Below are positions 34,832 to 44,497 of a DNA stretch of 64,000 nucleotides, in pieces (positions within the stretch are counted from its first letter, which is position 1; every line of letters starts with the position of its first letter). Under the pieces are notes generated by a model. That model ran no database searches. It had not been told where the DNA came from and saw only the letters and a program-made list of their open reading frames with translations. Position numbers and translations under genes: made by a program. This DNA is from Mariniphaga sp963747515 (GTDB taxonomy: Bacteria; Bacteroidota; Bacteroidia; Bacteroidales; Prolixibacteraceae). The stretch is taken from NCBI GenBank assembly GCA_963747515.1, contig CAVVFN010000008.1:186001-250000 (forward strand), in the 5' to 3' direction.

Positions 34832-37800
34832 TCAACTCCATTCCCCTACTTTTTCAACCTCTTCCAGATTTATATACCAGATGAAACCTTCAACTTTTTC
34901 AAAACCACATTTTTTTAATGCTTCTGCATATTGACCTACCTGGCGGTGGTATTTTTCCTGTTTTAATTCTCCCCATTTATAATCGGCTACAAGTGCATGT
35001 TTCCCACTCATCATTATCCTGTCGGGTCGCAGGACCTTTCCCGGCAAAAGCAAATTCCGCTCGTTCAGTATCTTATAGCTGCCATCAAACCAACGTTTTA
35101 TTTCCGGATGCTTCATGCTCCTCCTGAGCCTCTTTAAGATCTCATCCCGTTCAGCTTTGCTGATGACACCTTCATTCAGCGACTTATCGCAGGCTTTTTC
35201 AATATCATCCTCCAACTTAACCGATGAAAGAATCGCATGTACAAGCTTACCGGTATTTTTAACAGAACGACGGTCGTTGGTTTCCACTAAAAATTCTTCG
35301 CTGTTTAAACGCAACTGAATTCTGTTACTAAAATCTCCAAACCGATATACTTTCAGAAAATTTTCCTCCTTTTGCAAAACCGACTGAAATGAAGGTATTT
35401 CACCGTATGCAAATACTGACCTTTCGGAATTCCAGCATCCCGAAAAAATTGCATCCCCATTCATTATATCCAGAGAATTCTTCAACAAAGCATTCACTGT
35501 TTTTCCAACTTTGTTGTCCTTTCTTTCAGCAGGCAACTTACAGTTGATAAATAAAGCCGATTTAGCCCGTGTGCATGCAACATAAATCAGATTAAGGGTA
35601 TCAATCAGACTGCTTATCTTTTCCTCAAGATAATCGTGACGAAAGACAGTACCTGCCAGCCTGGAACCTGCTTTTACAGGCAGCAGGGGAAACCGGCTGA
35701 ATGGCTCTGCAGCCGGACTGCACCATAATACAGGTGCCTGATTCCCTACCCACGAACTGTCGAAATTAAAAAAAGGCAGCAAAACTGCTTCAAATTCCAG
35801 CCCCTTTGATTTATGAATAGTAAGCAATCGTATGGAATCCACTTCTTCATTTACACTTACTGAGGTATTGTACCCTTTTGTTTTCCACCAGAACAGGAAG
35901 TTTGAAAAATCATTGGAAAGGGAAAACTTAATTTCAGCGGCTTTATCAATAAGCGTCTGTAAAAAGGGAAGTTCAGAAACAACATTAAACAAACCAAACT
36001 CATCACAAATCCTTACAACCGATTCATCGACAGAGGAATGAGAAACTTTTTTCTGAATCTGCCTGAATTTCGGGCCAAGTTCAGCCTCAAAAACAGAATC
36101 CGGTTCCAACTCTGTTAACCATGCCGCTGCGTACTCTTTTTCAGGCCAAAGTTCAGGGAAAAGCACTTTATCCTCCTGCAAAGGTTTCAGCCACGAAAAC
36201 CACAGATGCAAAAGGGCAGTTTTCTGAATATTTCCTTCCGGTTCAATAAGCAATTCCACAATCAGCATTACAAAATTCACCCCTCGCGATGCATATAAAA
36301 ATAACGACTCGTTGGAAAGAACAGATAGATTGTATCCGGCATTCTCTTCCAGTGTGGCAGCTTTCATAAATGTTTCCACAATTACAGCCCCCTCATCTTT
36401 TTTTCTGATAAGAATAGCCGTTTCTGAAGCTTTCAAACCCTTATCCTGCAATTTTTTCACCTGGTCTACCAACAGCCATGCAGAATTTTCTTCAAATACC
36501 TCTTCGTCCAGAAAACAAATTTCTGCCCTGCCCTCCTGTTCTGCAGAAGGATTTCCCGGTTCCTGCCTGAAATGCAAATAAATATTCCTGAACTTTTGAA
36601 TGTACTGCACATCATCAAACTCCTCAAACAGGTTCTCCTCAAAAGTCTGAATGAATGCCCCTATAACGGCATTGTTAAAGTCGATGATGTTTCTTCGGCT
36701 CCGCCAGTTTTTTTCAAGTGAAATGATTTCCGGAGGGTGCAACGGAAAATCGGAATTAATCTCACCGGCCAGAATATTCCAGTCGCTGTTACGCCAGCGA
36801 TAGATCGATTGCTTTACATCGCCTACAAGCAGCACTGCATTATTCTCCGCCAGGGCATTTTCCAGTAACGGCCTGAAATTTTTCCATTGCAGCCGGGAGG
36901 TATCCTGGAATTCATCGAGCATATAATAATTAAACCGGTTCCCCACTTTCTCATAAATAAAAGGAGCATCGCTGTTGGCAATTATCTTACTTAACAACAA
37001 ATTGGAATCGGATAGCTGCAAAATTCCCTTTTCCTGCAACAACAATTTAATTTCTTCTTTCAGATCGGTCAGTATTCCAAGAATGCGTAACTGCTTGCGC
37101 ACCTCAATAGCAGACAGATACAGGACTTCATTTTCAGAAATAAAAGTCAAAATTTCCTTCAATAACGGCTGAAGCTGGTTTTCTGTCAATGAGTGGATGA
37201 TCTCTTTTTTTGGACTTGTTCGGGTATACCATTTTTCTGTATTTTCTGCATGTACAACAACAGCAGGTGTTACATCAGGTAAATCGCCATTAAAAAGCTT
37301 CACAAAAAATGCCCCTATGCCACGTCCTTTGCCAGCAAAATCTTCAACTTCAATTCCGTTATTTTCAAAAATGGAGACCGCTTTTTCTCCTAATTTCCGG
37401 AGTGCACTCTCATACCAGGCAATTATTCGTTCAAGATCCTTTCTAAAAACATTTAAATTTTCGCGCGCATAAACCGCCTCACCTGTTTCAGGAAAAAAAA
37501 CCTGAAATTTTTCTTTAAATAACTCCTTCCCCAGTAATTTTATATCGGTTTCAATCTGCTGACTTCGGTTTTCCATAATTTTTTCCCTGCTAAAGTCAAC
37601 CAGCCACCTGCGCAGCTGCTTATCCGAATCTACTTTTGACAGCAAACGATCAACTGCTTCCTCAAGAATCAGTTCGTTATCGAGTTCAAGAACAAAATAG
37701 GGCGATATGCCCATCTCACGGTTAAATGCTTTTATAATACGCTGAGTGAATGAATCAATGGTACTTACCGAAAAACGGCTGTAATCGTGCAAAATATTTT

Positions 37801-38071
37801 TCAATGCCTGATGTGCCCTGCTCCTTATCAATGCCTCTGTCACTGATAATTCACTTTTCAATAGCCGTACATAGGGAGTTCCGCCACCTCCTGAAAGCAG
37901 GTTCAACTGTTCCAGGATGCGGCTTTTCATTTCTGTTGTAGCTTTGTTGGTAAAGGTAACAGCCAGTATTTGCCTGTAACTGTAAGGATTTGCAATTAAA
38001 AGCTTCAGGTATTCCCCCACCAGTTGAAATGTTTTCCCGGAGCCTGCCGAAGCTTTATATACCATTAACAT
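34832..38071 (-). CDS. UvrD-type helicase/RecB-like exonuclease (AddA-like)
   Basis: 1079 aa. Superfamily 1A helicase: motif I YKASAGSGKTFQLV near the N-terminus, motif Ia LAVTFTNKATTEMK, motif II LDEFQDTSRLQW (about 393), and motif V IRLLTIHKSKGLEFEAVLLP. The C-terminal ~150 residues keep a RecB-type nuclease pattern: RPDRIMM, VADYKWGE and QVGQYAEAL. Takes part in double-strand-break end processing. An AddB/RexB-like partner, often adjacent, is not present here. Upstream is an unrelated secreted protein. ATG 38071 or 38065. Confidence 0.88.
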   Translation of the reverse strand: MLMVYKASAGSGKTFQLVGEYLKLLIANPYSYRQILAVTFTNKATTEMKSRILEQLNLLSGGGGTPYVRLLKSELSVTEALIRSRAHQALKNILHDYSRFSVSTIDSFTQRIIKAFNREMGISPYFVLELDNELILEEAVDRLLSKVDSDKQLRRWLVDFSREKIMENRSQQIETDIKLLGKELFKEKFQVFFPETGEAVYARENLNVFRKDLERIIAWYESALRKLGEKAVSIFENNGIEVEDFAGKGRGIGAFFVKLFNGDLPDVTPAVVVHAENTEKWYTRTSPKKEIIHSLTENQLQPLLKEILTFISENEVLYLSAIEVRKQLRILGILTDLKEEIKLLLQEKGILQLSDSNLLLSKIIANSDAPFIYEKVGNRFNYYMLDEFQDTSRLQWKNFRPLLENALAENNAVLLVGDVKQSIYRWRNSDWNILAGEINSDFPLHPPEIISLEKNWRSRRNIIDFNNAVIGAFIQTFEENLFEEFDDVQYIQKFRNIYLHFRQEPGNPSAEQEGRAEICFLDEEVFEENSAWLLVDQVKKLQDKGLKASETAILIRKKDEGAVIVETFMKAATLEENAGYNLSVLSNESLFLYASRGVNFVMLIVELLIEPEGNIQKTALLHLWFSWLKPLQEDKVLFPELWPEKEYAAAWLTELEPDSVFEAELGPKFRQIQKKVSHSSVDESVVRICDEFGLFNVVSELPFLQTLIDKAAEIKFSLSNDFSNFLFWWKTKGYNTSVSVNEEVDSIRLLTIHKSKGLEFEAVLLPFFNFDSSWVGNQAPVLWCSPAAEPFSRFPLLPVKAGSRLAGTVFRHDYLEEKISSLIDTLNLIYVACTRAKSALFINCKLPAERKDNKVGKTVNALLKNSLDIMNGDAIFSGCWNSERSVFAYGEIPSFQSVLQKEENFLKVYRFGDFSNRIQLRLNSEEFLVETNDRRSVKNTGKLVHAILSSVKLEDDIEKACDKSLNEGVISKAERDEILKRLRRSMKHPEIKRWFDGSYKILNERNLLLPGKVLRPDRIMMSGKHALVADYKWGELKQEKYHRQVGQYAEALKKCGFEKVEGFIWYINLEEVEKVGEWS

Positions 38072-38156
38072 GCAGAATCGGGTTTAAAAAGTTTGAGTTT
38101 CATGTTGAATATGTACACCGTTAAAATTTTTTATTTCCGGATCATGAAGTTCAATG

Positions 38157-38693
38157 TTAATATCCCGGTACCGATCCATGTGTTACATTTATACGGGTTT
38201 CCACTTTGAATTTTTTGGATATATTGTATTGCATAAACAGCGTGGAAGAACGCACATCAAAATTATTTATTCCCTGATTTGGTAACGGAGCCGTAAATGC
38301 CGGGTTGAATCCTAAACTATACCCCCCCAGCTTTAACCTGTCGTTCAGCTTATATACAGCACTGCTTAAAACCCTGCTGTTGTGAAAAAAGAAAGTAGAA
38401 GGCGAACCCGGATGTCCCGGAAAGAATTCATTCCACTGCACCGGTGTAAATGAAACATCCGAAGCAGTCAGTGACCACCTTTTTGATAATTCGGTATTAA
38501 CATTAAATTCCGGAATCTGAAACGGAATGAAATCATCAGACATATATATTCCTGACAGATGCTGCAGATATAAAAATTTTTGTTCCATTTCCACATCCGA
38601 AGAATCGGGTTCAGGCAAATCCGGCAACTGCAATTCCTGGCTAAAAGCTCCCAGGCTAAAAAAGAAAAAAAGCAGAAACATCCAATTCTTCAC
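38157..38693 (-). CDS. Secreted hypothetical protein
   Basis: 178 aa. Sec signal peptide (MKNWMFLLFFFFSLGAFSQ), then an acidic linker and a beta-strand-rich region (LKLGGYSLGFNPAF, STLFMQYNISKKFKVETRINV) with the strand periodicity of outer-membrane or periplasmic proteins. No family recognised. It lies 86 bp upstream of the helicase gene in the same direction. Confidence 0.55.
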   Translation of the reverse strand: MKNWMFLLFFFFSLGAFSQELQLPDLPEPDSSDVEMEQKFLYLQHLSGIYMSDDFIPFQIPEFNVNTELSKRWSLTASDVSFTPVQWNEFFPGHPGSPSTFFFHNSRVLSSAVYKLNDRLKLGGYSLGFNPAFTAPLPNQGINNFDVRSSTLFMQYNISKKFKVETRINVTHGSVPGY

Positions 38694-38834
38694 TATTCAT
38701 CCCTCCATTGTTTTCATTCTTCAAAAATAAGAATATTTGGTAAATAAGCAGTTCACGACAGGTGGACACTACAAAAAAGGAACCCTAATTTATTGGTGTC
38801 TTTAAATTCACCGGAAAAGCAACATTTTATAAAT

Positions 38835-40262
38835 TTACTCCAGGTTTTGTGCAGTACGTTTTATCAATTCCCAGGTTTGTTCCACATGTCGCTCCAGGGT
38901 ATGGGTTTGCCCTATACTCATTCTGAGAACTACCCGATCGTTTAATTTTGTATGGGTAAAAAATGCCTTCCCTGTGTGGTTTACGGCATTCATCAGGTTC
39001 ATATTAAATTCATTGCTGCCTTTGTGCCGAAAGCAAACAAGATTAAGCGGGGGTTCCACAACCAGATCGAAATCATCCTCTTTCCTAATCCAGGCGGCAA
39101 ATTTCTGCGCCATTTCCACATGCCGGCGTATGTGGTACTGCAGCCCTTCCACCCCGTAATGCCTGATTACAAACCAAAGCTTCAAAGCACGAAACCTCCG
39201 CCCCAGTTGCACATGCCAGTCACGGTAATCGAACACTTCACCCGAATCGGTGGCTTTATTTCTCAGATATTCAGGTAATATGGAAAACGCATTTATCAGT
39301 TCATTACGGTTGCCTACCCAAAACACATCGCAATCGAAGTTGGTAAACATCCACTTATGCGGATTAAAAGCAAAACTGTCGGCCAGTTCCACCCCATCCA
39401 TTAAATGTCTGAACTCCGGGCACAGCATGGCAGTTCCCGACATAGCGGCATCAACGTGCAACCAGCAATTTTCATCGCGGCATATTTCCCCTGTTTCACG
39501 CACCGGATCCATGGCATTAGACGATGTTGTGCCAATTGTTGCACAAACAAAAAAAGGTATAAACCCCTTTTCCTTATCCTCCTTAATTTGCTTTTTAAGC
39601 AAATCGGAACGCATGGCAAATTGCTCATCCACCCCTACGATGTGCAGGTTTTCGCTGCCTATACCGGCTATTTTTATTGCTTTTTCCAGTGAGGAATGGG
39701 TTTGGGAGGAAACGTATGCCACCAGATTTTTTTTCACTCCTTTTCGGTTCGATTCGAAACGTGTGGCCCGTTCACGGGCAGCGATAACTGCAGTTAAGGC
39801 AGAAGTAGAAGCCGTATCCTGAATTACTCCGCCACCTGCAGCTGATGAACTGAATTTATGTGGCAAATCCATCATTTTTGCAAGCCAGTCAAGAACACGG
39901 GTTTCCAGTTCTGTGGCAGCCGGACTGGTAGCCCATATCATCCCCTGAACTCCCAGGCCTGATGATACCAAATCACCCAAAATTGACGGGAAGGAGGTAT
40001 TTGAAGGGAAGTAAGCAAAAAAATTGGGCGATTGCCAATGCGTAATGCCTTTCATCAATTTATCATCCAGATCGCCCAGTACCTGCTCAAAAGGCTCCCC
40101 TTTTTGCGGAGGGTCTTCCGGTAGGGAAGCTTTTATTTCATTGGGCTTCACCTGTGCCAACACCGGAAATTTTTCAATGTTTTCATAGTAATCGGCAATC
40201 CAGTCGATTACTTTTTTTCCCTGTTCCCTGAATTGTTCGGGTGAAAGATGATACTGTTTCAT
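38835..40262 (-). CDS. PLP-dependent aromatic-L-amino-acid decarboxylase family
   Basis: 475 aa, the length of group II decarboxylases. PLP lysine is in FAFNPHKWMFTNFDCD (about 303-318). HVDAAMSGTAMLCPEFRHL carries the Asp that pairs with the pyridine nitrogen. N-terminal QFREQGKKVIDWIADYYENIE and HWQSPNFFAYFPSN are the family's start. It would decarboxylate tyrosine, tryptophan, phenylalanine or DOPA to amines; the substrate cannot be fixed by eye. Single gene. Confidence 0.9.
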   Translation of the reverse strand: MKQYHLSPEQFREQGKKVIDWIADYYENIEKFPVLAQVKPNEIKASLPEDPPQKGEPFEQVLGDLDDKLMKGITHWQSPNFFAYFPSNTSFPSILGDLVSSGLGVQGMIWATSPAATELETRVLDWLAKMMDLPHKFSSSAAGGGVIQDTASTSALTAVIAARERATRFESNRKGVKKNLVAYVSSQTHSSLEKAIKIAGIGSENLHIVGVDEQFAMRSDLLKKQIKEDKEKGFIPFFVCATIGTTSSNAMDPVRETGEICRDENCWLHVDAAMSGTAMLCPEFRHLMDGVELADSFAFNPHKWMFTNFDCDVFWVGNRNELINAFSILPEYLRNKATDSGEVFDYRDWHVQLGRRFRALKLWFVIRHYGVEGLQYHIRRHVEMAQKFAAWIRKEDDFDLVVEPPLNLVCFRHKGSNEFNMNLMNAVNHTGKAFFTHTKLNDRVVLRMSIGQTHTLERHVEQTWELIKRTAQNLE

Positions 40263-40350
40263 ATATGGCTGTTATTTTTGTTTCTGTAGCACGGGTATAT
40301 TGTCATCTGACTTATTATAATCGGAAATGAAAAAACAGTTAACCGGTAAT

Positions 40351-40626
40351 TCAGTATTTCACCCTGAAATCATCAAACTTCTCAGGTTCGGGCATTCTGC
40401 TTACTGAAACATGTGAAACTCTGGCCATCGAAGGTCCTTTTTTTAAGTGGTCGATAAATGTATCCAAATCGGTTTCATTTCCCTGAGCCATCACAACAAC
40501 ACTTCCATCGGACATGTTCTTTACCCAGCCTGAAACATCAAATTCGGCTGCCTTTTTTTGTACAAAATAACGGAATCCTACTCCCTGAACTTTTCCGGTA
40601 ATTTTAATCTCAAACTGAACTGCCAC
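40351..40626 (-). CDS. acyP: Acylphosphatase
   Basis: 91 aa. Signature GKVQGVGFRYFVQKKA with the catalytic Arg (residue 23) and GWVKNMSDGSVVVMAQG with the catalytic Asn (about 41). Hydrolyses acyl phosphates in the cytoplasm. Its start overlaps the end of the upstream membrane-protein gene by 17 bp, so they are probably co-translated. Confidence 0.95.
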   Translation of the reverse strand: MAVQFEIKITGKVQGVGFRYFVQKKAAEFDVSGWVKNMSDGSVVVMAQGNETDLDTFIDHLKKGPSMARVSHVSVSRMPEPEKFDDFRVKY

Positions 40627-40987
40627 TTGCTTTTTGTTTAAATTGGTTTACAACTTCAGGATTTACCAGGGCCCAAATGGAATAAACCCCAACAGCGGTA
40701 CCCAACGGAAAATTCAAAAGCGAAATTACCGAAATTATCAATGCAAGGATTCTTGCCCATTCTTTTCGCTTAAAAAGCCCAATCCCTGCAATCAGGCCTG
40801 GAATACTCATAAAAAACAGGAATCCGGCCAGCGCCCGCGAAACAATGGACAGTATAAACTGCGCCTGCTCATCCTGTGTTATATCGCCAACAAAATACAG
40901 TATCGTGAATACAAATATTCCCATAAGCATTCCAAGGATACTTAATCCAATGTGAAGGGAAGCGACAATGTTTATATGCTTTTCCAT
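40610..40987 (-). CDS. Small membrane protein of unknown function
   Basis: 125 aa from ATG 40987 (MEKHINIVASLHIG); a TTG at 41008 would add seven residues. Four membrane helices, with a short RKEWAR loop between the second pair. Ends in a Lys/Ser-rich tail. No family name recognised with certainty. Overlaps acylphosphatase gene by 17 bp. Confidence 0.7.
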   Translation of the reverse strand: MEKHINIVASLHIGLSILGMLMGIFVFTILYFVGDITQDEQAQFILSIVSRALAGFLFFMSIPGLIAGIGLFKRKEWARILALIISVISLLNFPLGTAVGVYSIWALVNPEVVNQFKQKASGSSV

Positions 40988-41151
40988 AGCGGGTGATTTT
41001 AAGTTCAATCAAAATTAGCAAAAACACCTGCAATGAAAAGCCAAAGCGTCATTTTTTTACCCAACAATGTTAATTTCACCGGAAATAAGGATCAAATTTT
41101 GAGAATTGCTAAATATTGATGTAATTTTGTAATTTTAAAACAGGATTAAAA

Positions 41152-41391
41152 ATGGAACTACTCACAATTATATTGCTTGCAATTGCACTTGTTGCCATAG
41201 CTTTTGTCGGTCTTGCCATCCAGGTGTTGTTCAAAAAGAAAGGCAAATTTCCAAACACCCATGTTGGCGGAAACTCCTATTTGATGAAACAGGGAATATC
41301 GTGCGCCAAAACCCAGGACAGAATAGAACAGGCGAAAGTTAACCGGAATACAGACTTTAAAAAGTTCCGGTTTGCAGGTTTCGATAAATAA
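41152..41391 (+). CDS. Small membrane-anchored protein next to apbE (possible Na+-NQR maturation factor)
   Basis: 79 aa. One N-terminal membrane helix (residues 5-27), then KKKGKFPNTHVGGNSYLMKQGISCAKTQDRIEQ with one conserved-looking Cys. The segment FPNTHVGGN..GISC is one I associate with small Bacteroidota membrane proteins. It is convergent with apbE (12 bp between stops) and 3 kb from nqr. A role like NqrM, a one-helix Cys protein needed for Na+-NQR assembly, is inference from architecture and place only. Confidence 0.6.
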   Translation: MELLTIILLAIALVAIAFVGLAIQVLFKKKGKFPNTHVGGNSYLMKQGISCAKTQDRIEQAKVNRNTDFKKFRFAGFDK

Positions 41392-41403
41392 TAGAATCCG
41401 GCA

Positions 41404-42402
41404 CTATTGGGGAATGTGTTCTTTAAAACCCTGCGAAAGATAAACCTGATTTTCTCCGTCGGGTCCTGTATAAATAAAATAAACTTTAAGTTCAGGTATA
41501 TTTTCTGCAATTTCAATCGATTTTTCAAGACCAAGGACCATAAAAGCAGTTGCAAAAGCATCGGCATCCATACAATTACCAGCCATCACAGTTGAACTCA
41601 ACAGGCTGTGCTGCACAGGATAACCTGTTTTGGGATCAATGGTATGGGCATATTTCTTACCCTCTTCCACATAATAATTTCGATAATTGCCCGAAGTTGC
41701 CAACGCATTTTCCGGAAGCAAAACTTTTTCCTGTATATCGCCGGATGCAAAAAACGCATTTTCATCCGGCCTGCTGATTCCTATTGTCCAGGTATGGCCT
41801 TTTTCATTTTTTCCTTTGGCTACAACTTCACCACCGATTTCAACCATATAATTTCCACATCCCTTTTCAGCAAGAAAACTTCCGGTCAAATCGCAGGTGT
41901 ATCCTTTGGCCACAGCACTCATATCCAATTTCATGTTTGGGTTCTCCTTAATAATCTTTCCGTTCTCCAGCCTGATTTTCCGAAAGCCGGTTATTTGCTT
42001 CAGGCTGTCTATTTTCTCAGGAGTCATTTTACTTCTCTGCTCAGGCCCAAATCCCCATGCATTAACCATTGGACCTGCCGTTATGTCGAAAGCACCATTG
42101 GTTATTTCAGATATCTCCATCGATCGTCTGAAACATTTTACAAACAACTCGTCAAGCTCCACCGGCTGATTATTGTTTACTCTTGATATGACCGATGTAG
42201 AGTCGAATGTAGAGAAGATTCCGGTAAACTCCTGCAGCATCTTTTTTATCTCCTCGTGCAAATCCTTTCCATCGGGACTTTCATAAATGATGTGGTAAAC
42301 CGTTCCATAAACAAAGCCTTCATTGTAAATATACGCTGAGGGCTTATGGCATCTTGTAAAACCAAAAACCAGAAGTAAGTAAACAAGTATCCTGAATTTC
42401 AT
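41404..42402 (-). CDS. apbE: FAD:protein FMN transferase
   Basis: 332 aa. N-terminal lipobox-like MKFRILVYLLLVFGFTRC, so a periplasmic lipoprotein. ApbE motifs: FSTFDSTSVISRVN, the GAFDITAGPMVNAWGFG block, KLDMSAVAKGYTCDLTG, and TSGNYRNYYVEEGKKYAHTIDPKTGYPV with the metal site. It attaches FMN through phosphoester to Thr in NqrB and NqrC, both of which are encoded 3-5 kb away here. Stop is 12 bp from that of the convergent small membrane protein. Confidence 0.95.
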   Translation of the reverse strand: MKFRILVYLLLVFGFTRCHKPSAYIYNEGFVYGTVYHIIYESPDGKDLHEEIKKMLQEFTGIFSTFDSTSVISRVNNNQPVELDELFVKCFRRSMEISEITNGAFDITAGPMVNAWGFGPEQRSKMTPEKIDSLKQITGFRKIRLENGKIIKENPNMKLDMSAVAKGYTCDLTGSFLAEKGCGNYMVEIGGEVVAKGKNEKGHTWTIGISRPDENAFFASGDIQEKVLLPENALATSGNYRNYYVEEGKKYAHTIDPKTGYPVQHSLLSSTVMAGNCMDADAFATAFMVLGLEKSIEIAENIPELKVYFIYTGPDGENQVYLSQGFKEHIPQ

Positions 42403-43017
42403 TTTGAATAAATCTTAATCTAAATTTTATAAATCAATACGTTCATCATCCCAGGTTACAAAATTTTCATTTCCATTTCTTATAATACCGCTATGAGCGC
42501 GATGAAGCCTGCAAGGCTATATTATTCCCATTCGTGTTCTCCAAACCCATGAAGGTTTCATTCCATTCTATAAAACAGAGGCCGAAATTAAGAAAATGTT
42601 TTGGAAGGAAAATAATTTCCTTTATCGGGCATCTGCTATTTTTTGTCAGGTAAAAATTTCTCACAACCAAGGAGGCGCAGCGGTCAAAAATATTTCATCC
42701 TGAAGATGGCACCCATTTTAATAAAGAAAGCAACTTTTCCATGGTTCCTTTTGAAAAGGTATCAATGGGAGTAAAGGCAACAAGATTCCCAGTTGTTCCA
42801 GAGAAAAAACAGAAAGGATTTCTTCGCACTTTCTTCATACTTTCTTCGTATTAAATTCGCATTAAATTCGTATTAAATTCGCTTTTATACGAATTTGATG
42901 CGAGTTTGGCACGAGTTTAATACGAATTTAAATAAAGGATGGGCTGAAGGAAACAAGTACCTACAGGCAGGATAAACATCAAAAAAACTGTTCTTTGGCA
43001 GAACAGCAATAAGCGGG
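42403..43017. other. Gene-free region between apbE and the DUF5103 gene
   Basis: 615 bp without a gene. The only structure supported is the 11-bp periodic array at 42820-42929. Confidence 0.5.
42820..42929. repeat. 11-bp periodic array, six units then four in inverse orientation
   Basis: Ten consecutive 11-bp units without gaps: TTCTTCGCACT, TTCTTCATACT, TTCTTCGTATT, AAATTCGCATT, AAATTCGTATT and AAATTCGCTTT. Then, inverted, TATACGAATTT, GATGCGAGTTT, GGCACGAGTTT and AATACGAATTT. The centre switches orientation at 42886, so the whole can form a long imperfect hairpin. Period equals about one DNA turn. No coding sense. Confidence 0.8.
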
Positions 43018-44322
43018 TTAATATCTGTTCACCCTTGAATTCAGCTGTTGATAGCCAATCAGGCGGTCGTAACGTCCTGCAGGTTCACGGTAATAGACAA
43101 ATATCTGGTAATCGTTCTCTGTTTCCCAGAAGCTTCCTTCCAGTGCGGTATGATCCGCCACAGAAGAACCTTCAGGCACCCACACATAAATGTAGTTGTA
43201 ATATCCTTGTTTGAGAAGCATGGTCAGTTCATATGCGCCGGCATCAAAGTTCCAGGTCATTTCGTTGCTTTTGTTGGCATTCCAGTTGTTCAGTTCTCCA
43301 AAAACATTGACCGTTCCACCAAGCAAAACCGATTCAAGCGGCAAGGTAAAATGGATAAAGGTATAATCGCATTCGGTATCACTATTCTCCACTTCCCTGT
43401 CCTGGCTTTCCACCACATACTGCCCGTTCATTTCCTCATAGGGAAAAAAGGGCCTGTTTACACGTACCTGATCGGCCACAAGAGTTTTATGGTAATATGG
43501 GCGGAAAAATTCCGTCGACAGAACATTTTCTCCATTTACCCTGTTGGTTCGGTTATCAAAGTAACGAAACTCATTACCGGCTGCAAAAACATTCTCCCGG
43601 TTATAATCATAAACAAGAGAATGTTCGCGCACAAACAACGGCTTAAGATTTTTGATGGCATTATCCCACCTGTTGTTTTGCTGAATAACCACTTTTACTT
43701 CCTCCTGCGGATTTAAAATGTTCAGTTTTTCATGAAAAATTGTAAAATCCACTTCCTGATTTTCTCCTTTAAAGGCATCAAGAGTAGCTCTGCGAACTGT
43801 TCCTTCTACCTGCACCAGGGGATCCAATACATAAAAGCGTTTACTCAGAATGATATTTTCCTTATTGTTATCTTCATAAACCACAAGCGCATAATTTCCC
43901 GGCACTTTAATTCCCACATCTTCATTTGGAATGTATAACCGGTAATTTATATAATCGAAACTTGTATTAAACGAATAGGCAAAATCCTTGAGTGGATTAT
44001 CAAAAAACCCTTCAAGATAATCATTTTGGGGCATAAAGCTTTCGTTCCAGTTGGCATCGCAATGCACAATAGTATAGAAATAATTTTTCACTTCACCCGA
44101 TAAATCATCGAATTTAAAAACCAGGGGAACCTCCTCCCCCATTTCCCAAACCGCATTCGACAGTTCAAAGCCTTCACGGTACATCTTAACTGTTTTTATC
44201 TCTTCCCGGTAAACGGCATCTTCATAATAATAATTCTCCTCATGCACCTGAGCATTCGACAACACAAAAGAAAAGCCCGATAAAATTGATGCAATCAGAT
44301 ATTTCAGGATTATTTTATTCAT
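43018..44322 (-). CDS. DUF5103 protein, type IX secretion plug-like
   Basis: 434 aa from ATG 44322 (MNKIILKYLIASIL); an upstream TTG frame exists. Signal peptide to about residue 25, then beta-domains: QVHEENYYYEDAVYREEIKTVKM, YFYTIVHCDANW, NYRLYIPNEDVGIKVPGNY and PFFPYEEMNGQYVVE. This matches DUF5103, described as a periplasmic plug of the T9SS translocon. It suits the T9SS cargo protease at 27-29 kb. Monocistronic and divergent from nqrA. Confidence 0.85.
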   Translation of the reverse strand: MNKIILKYLIASILSGFSFVLSNAQVHEENYYYEDAVYREEIKTVKMYREGFELSNAVWEMGEEVPLVFKFDDLSGEVKNYFYTIVHCDANWNESFMPQNDYLEGFFDNPLKDFAYSFNTSFDYINYRLYIPNEDVGIKVPGNYALVVYEDNNKENIILSKRFYVLDPLVQVEGTVRRATLDAFKGENQEVDFTIFHEKLNILNPQEEVKVVIQQNNRWDNAIKNLKPLFVREHSLVYDYNRENVFAAGNEFRYFDNRTNRVNGENVLSTEFFRPYYHKTLVADQVRVNRPFFPYEEMNGQYVVESQDREVENSDTECDYTFIHFTLPLESVLLGGTVNVFGELNNWNANKSNEMTWNFDAGAYELTMLLKQGYYNYIYVWVPEGSSVADHTALEGSFWETENDYQIFVYYREPAGRYDRLIGYQQLNSRVNRY

Positions 44323-44433
44323 ATGATAATTTCGAGATTTCAATAGTGTTTCAAAGTTATATAAATATGGTTAAACGAAAAACACATTTAAATATTTGTA
44401 TATTTTGAACCTTTTATTTTTCATAAATTAACG

Positions 44434-44464
44434 TTGTAGAAAGTGAATTTATTATTTACTTTTG
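44434..44464 (+). promoter_or_regulatory. Bacteroidota-type promoter of the nqr operon
   Basis: TTG at 44434-44436, 20-nt spacer, TACTTTTG at 44457-44464, which fits TAnnTTTG exactly. Start codon 33 bp downstream. Matches the TTTG-N19-21-TAnnTTTG consensus of this phylum. Confidence 0.65.
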
Positions 44465-44497
44465 TCACCCTGAAAAAATAATACTATTCTTGATAAA

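Noticed and set aside
34832..38071. Anti-phage nuclease-helicase
   Set aside because: Domain order and housekeeping neighbours fit ordinary recombinational repair.
41152..41391. Calling the small membrane protein NqrM outright
   Set aside because: It lacks the multi-Cys pattern of DUF539, so only an analogy is offered.
42820..42929. CRISPR-like array
   Set aside because: Units are 11 bp, contiguous and without unique spacers, and flip orientation; no cas genes.
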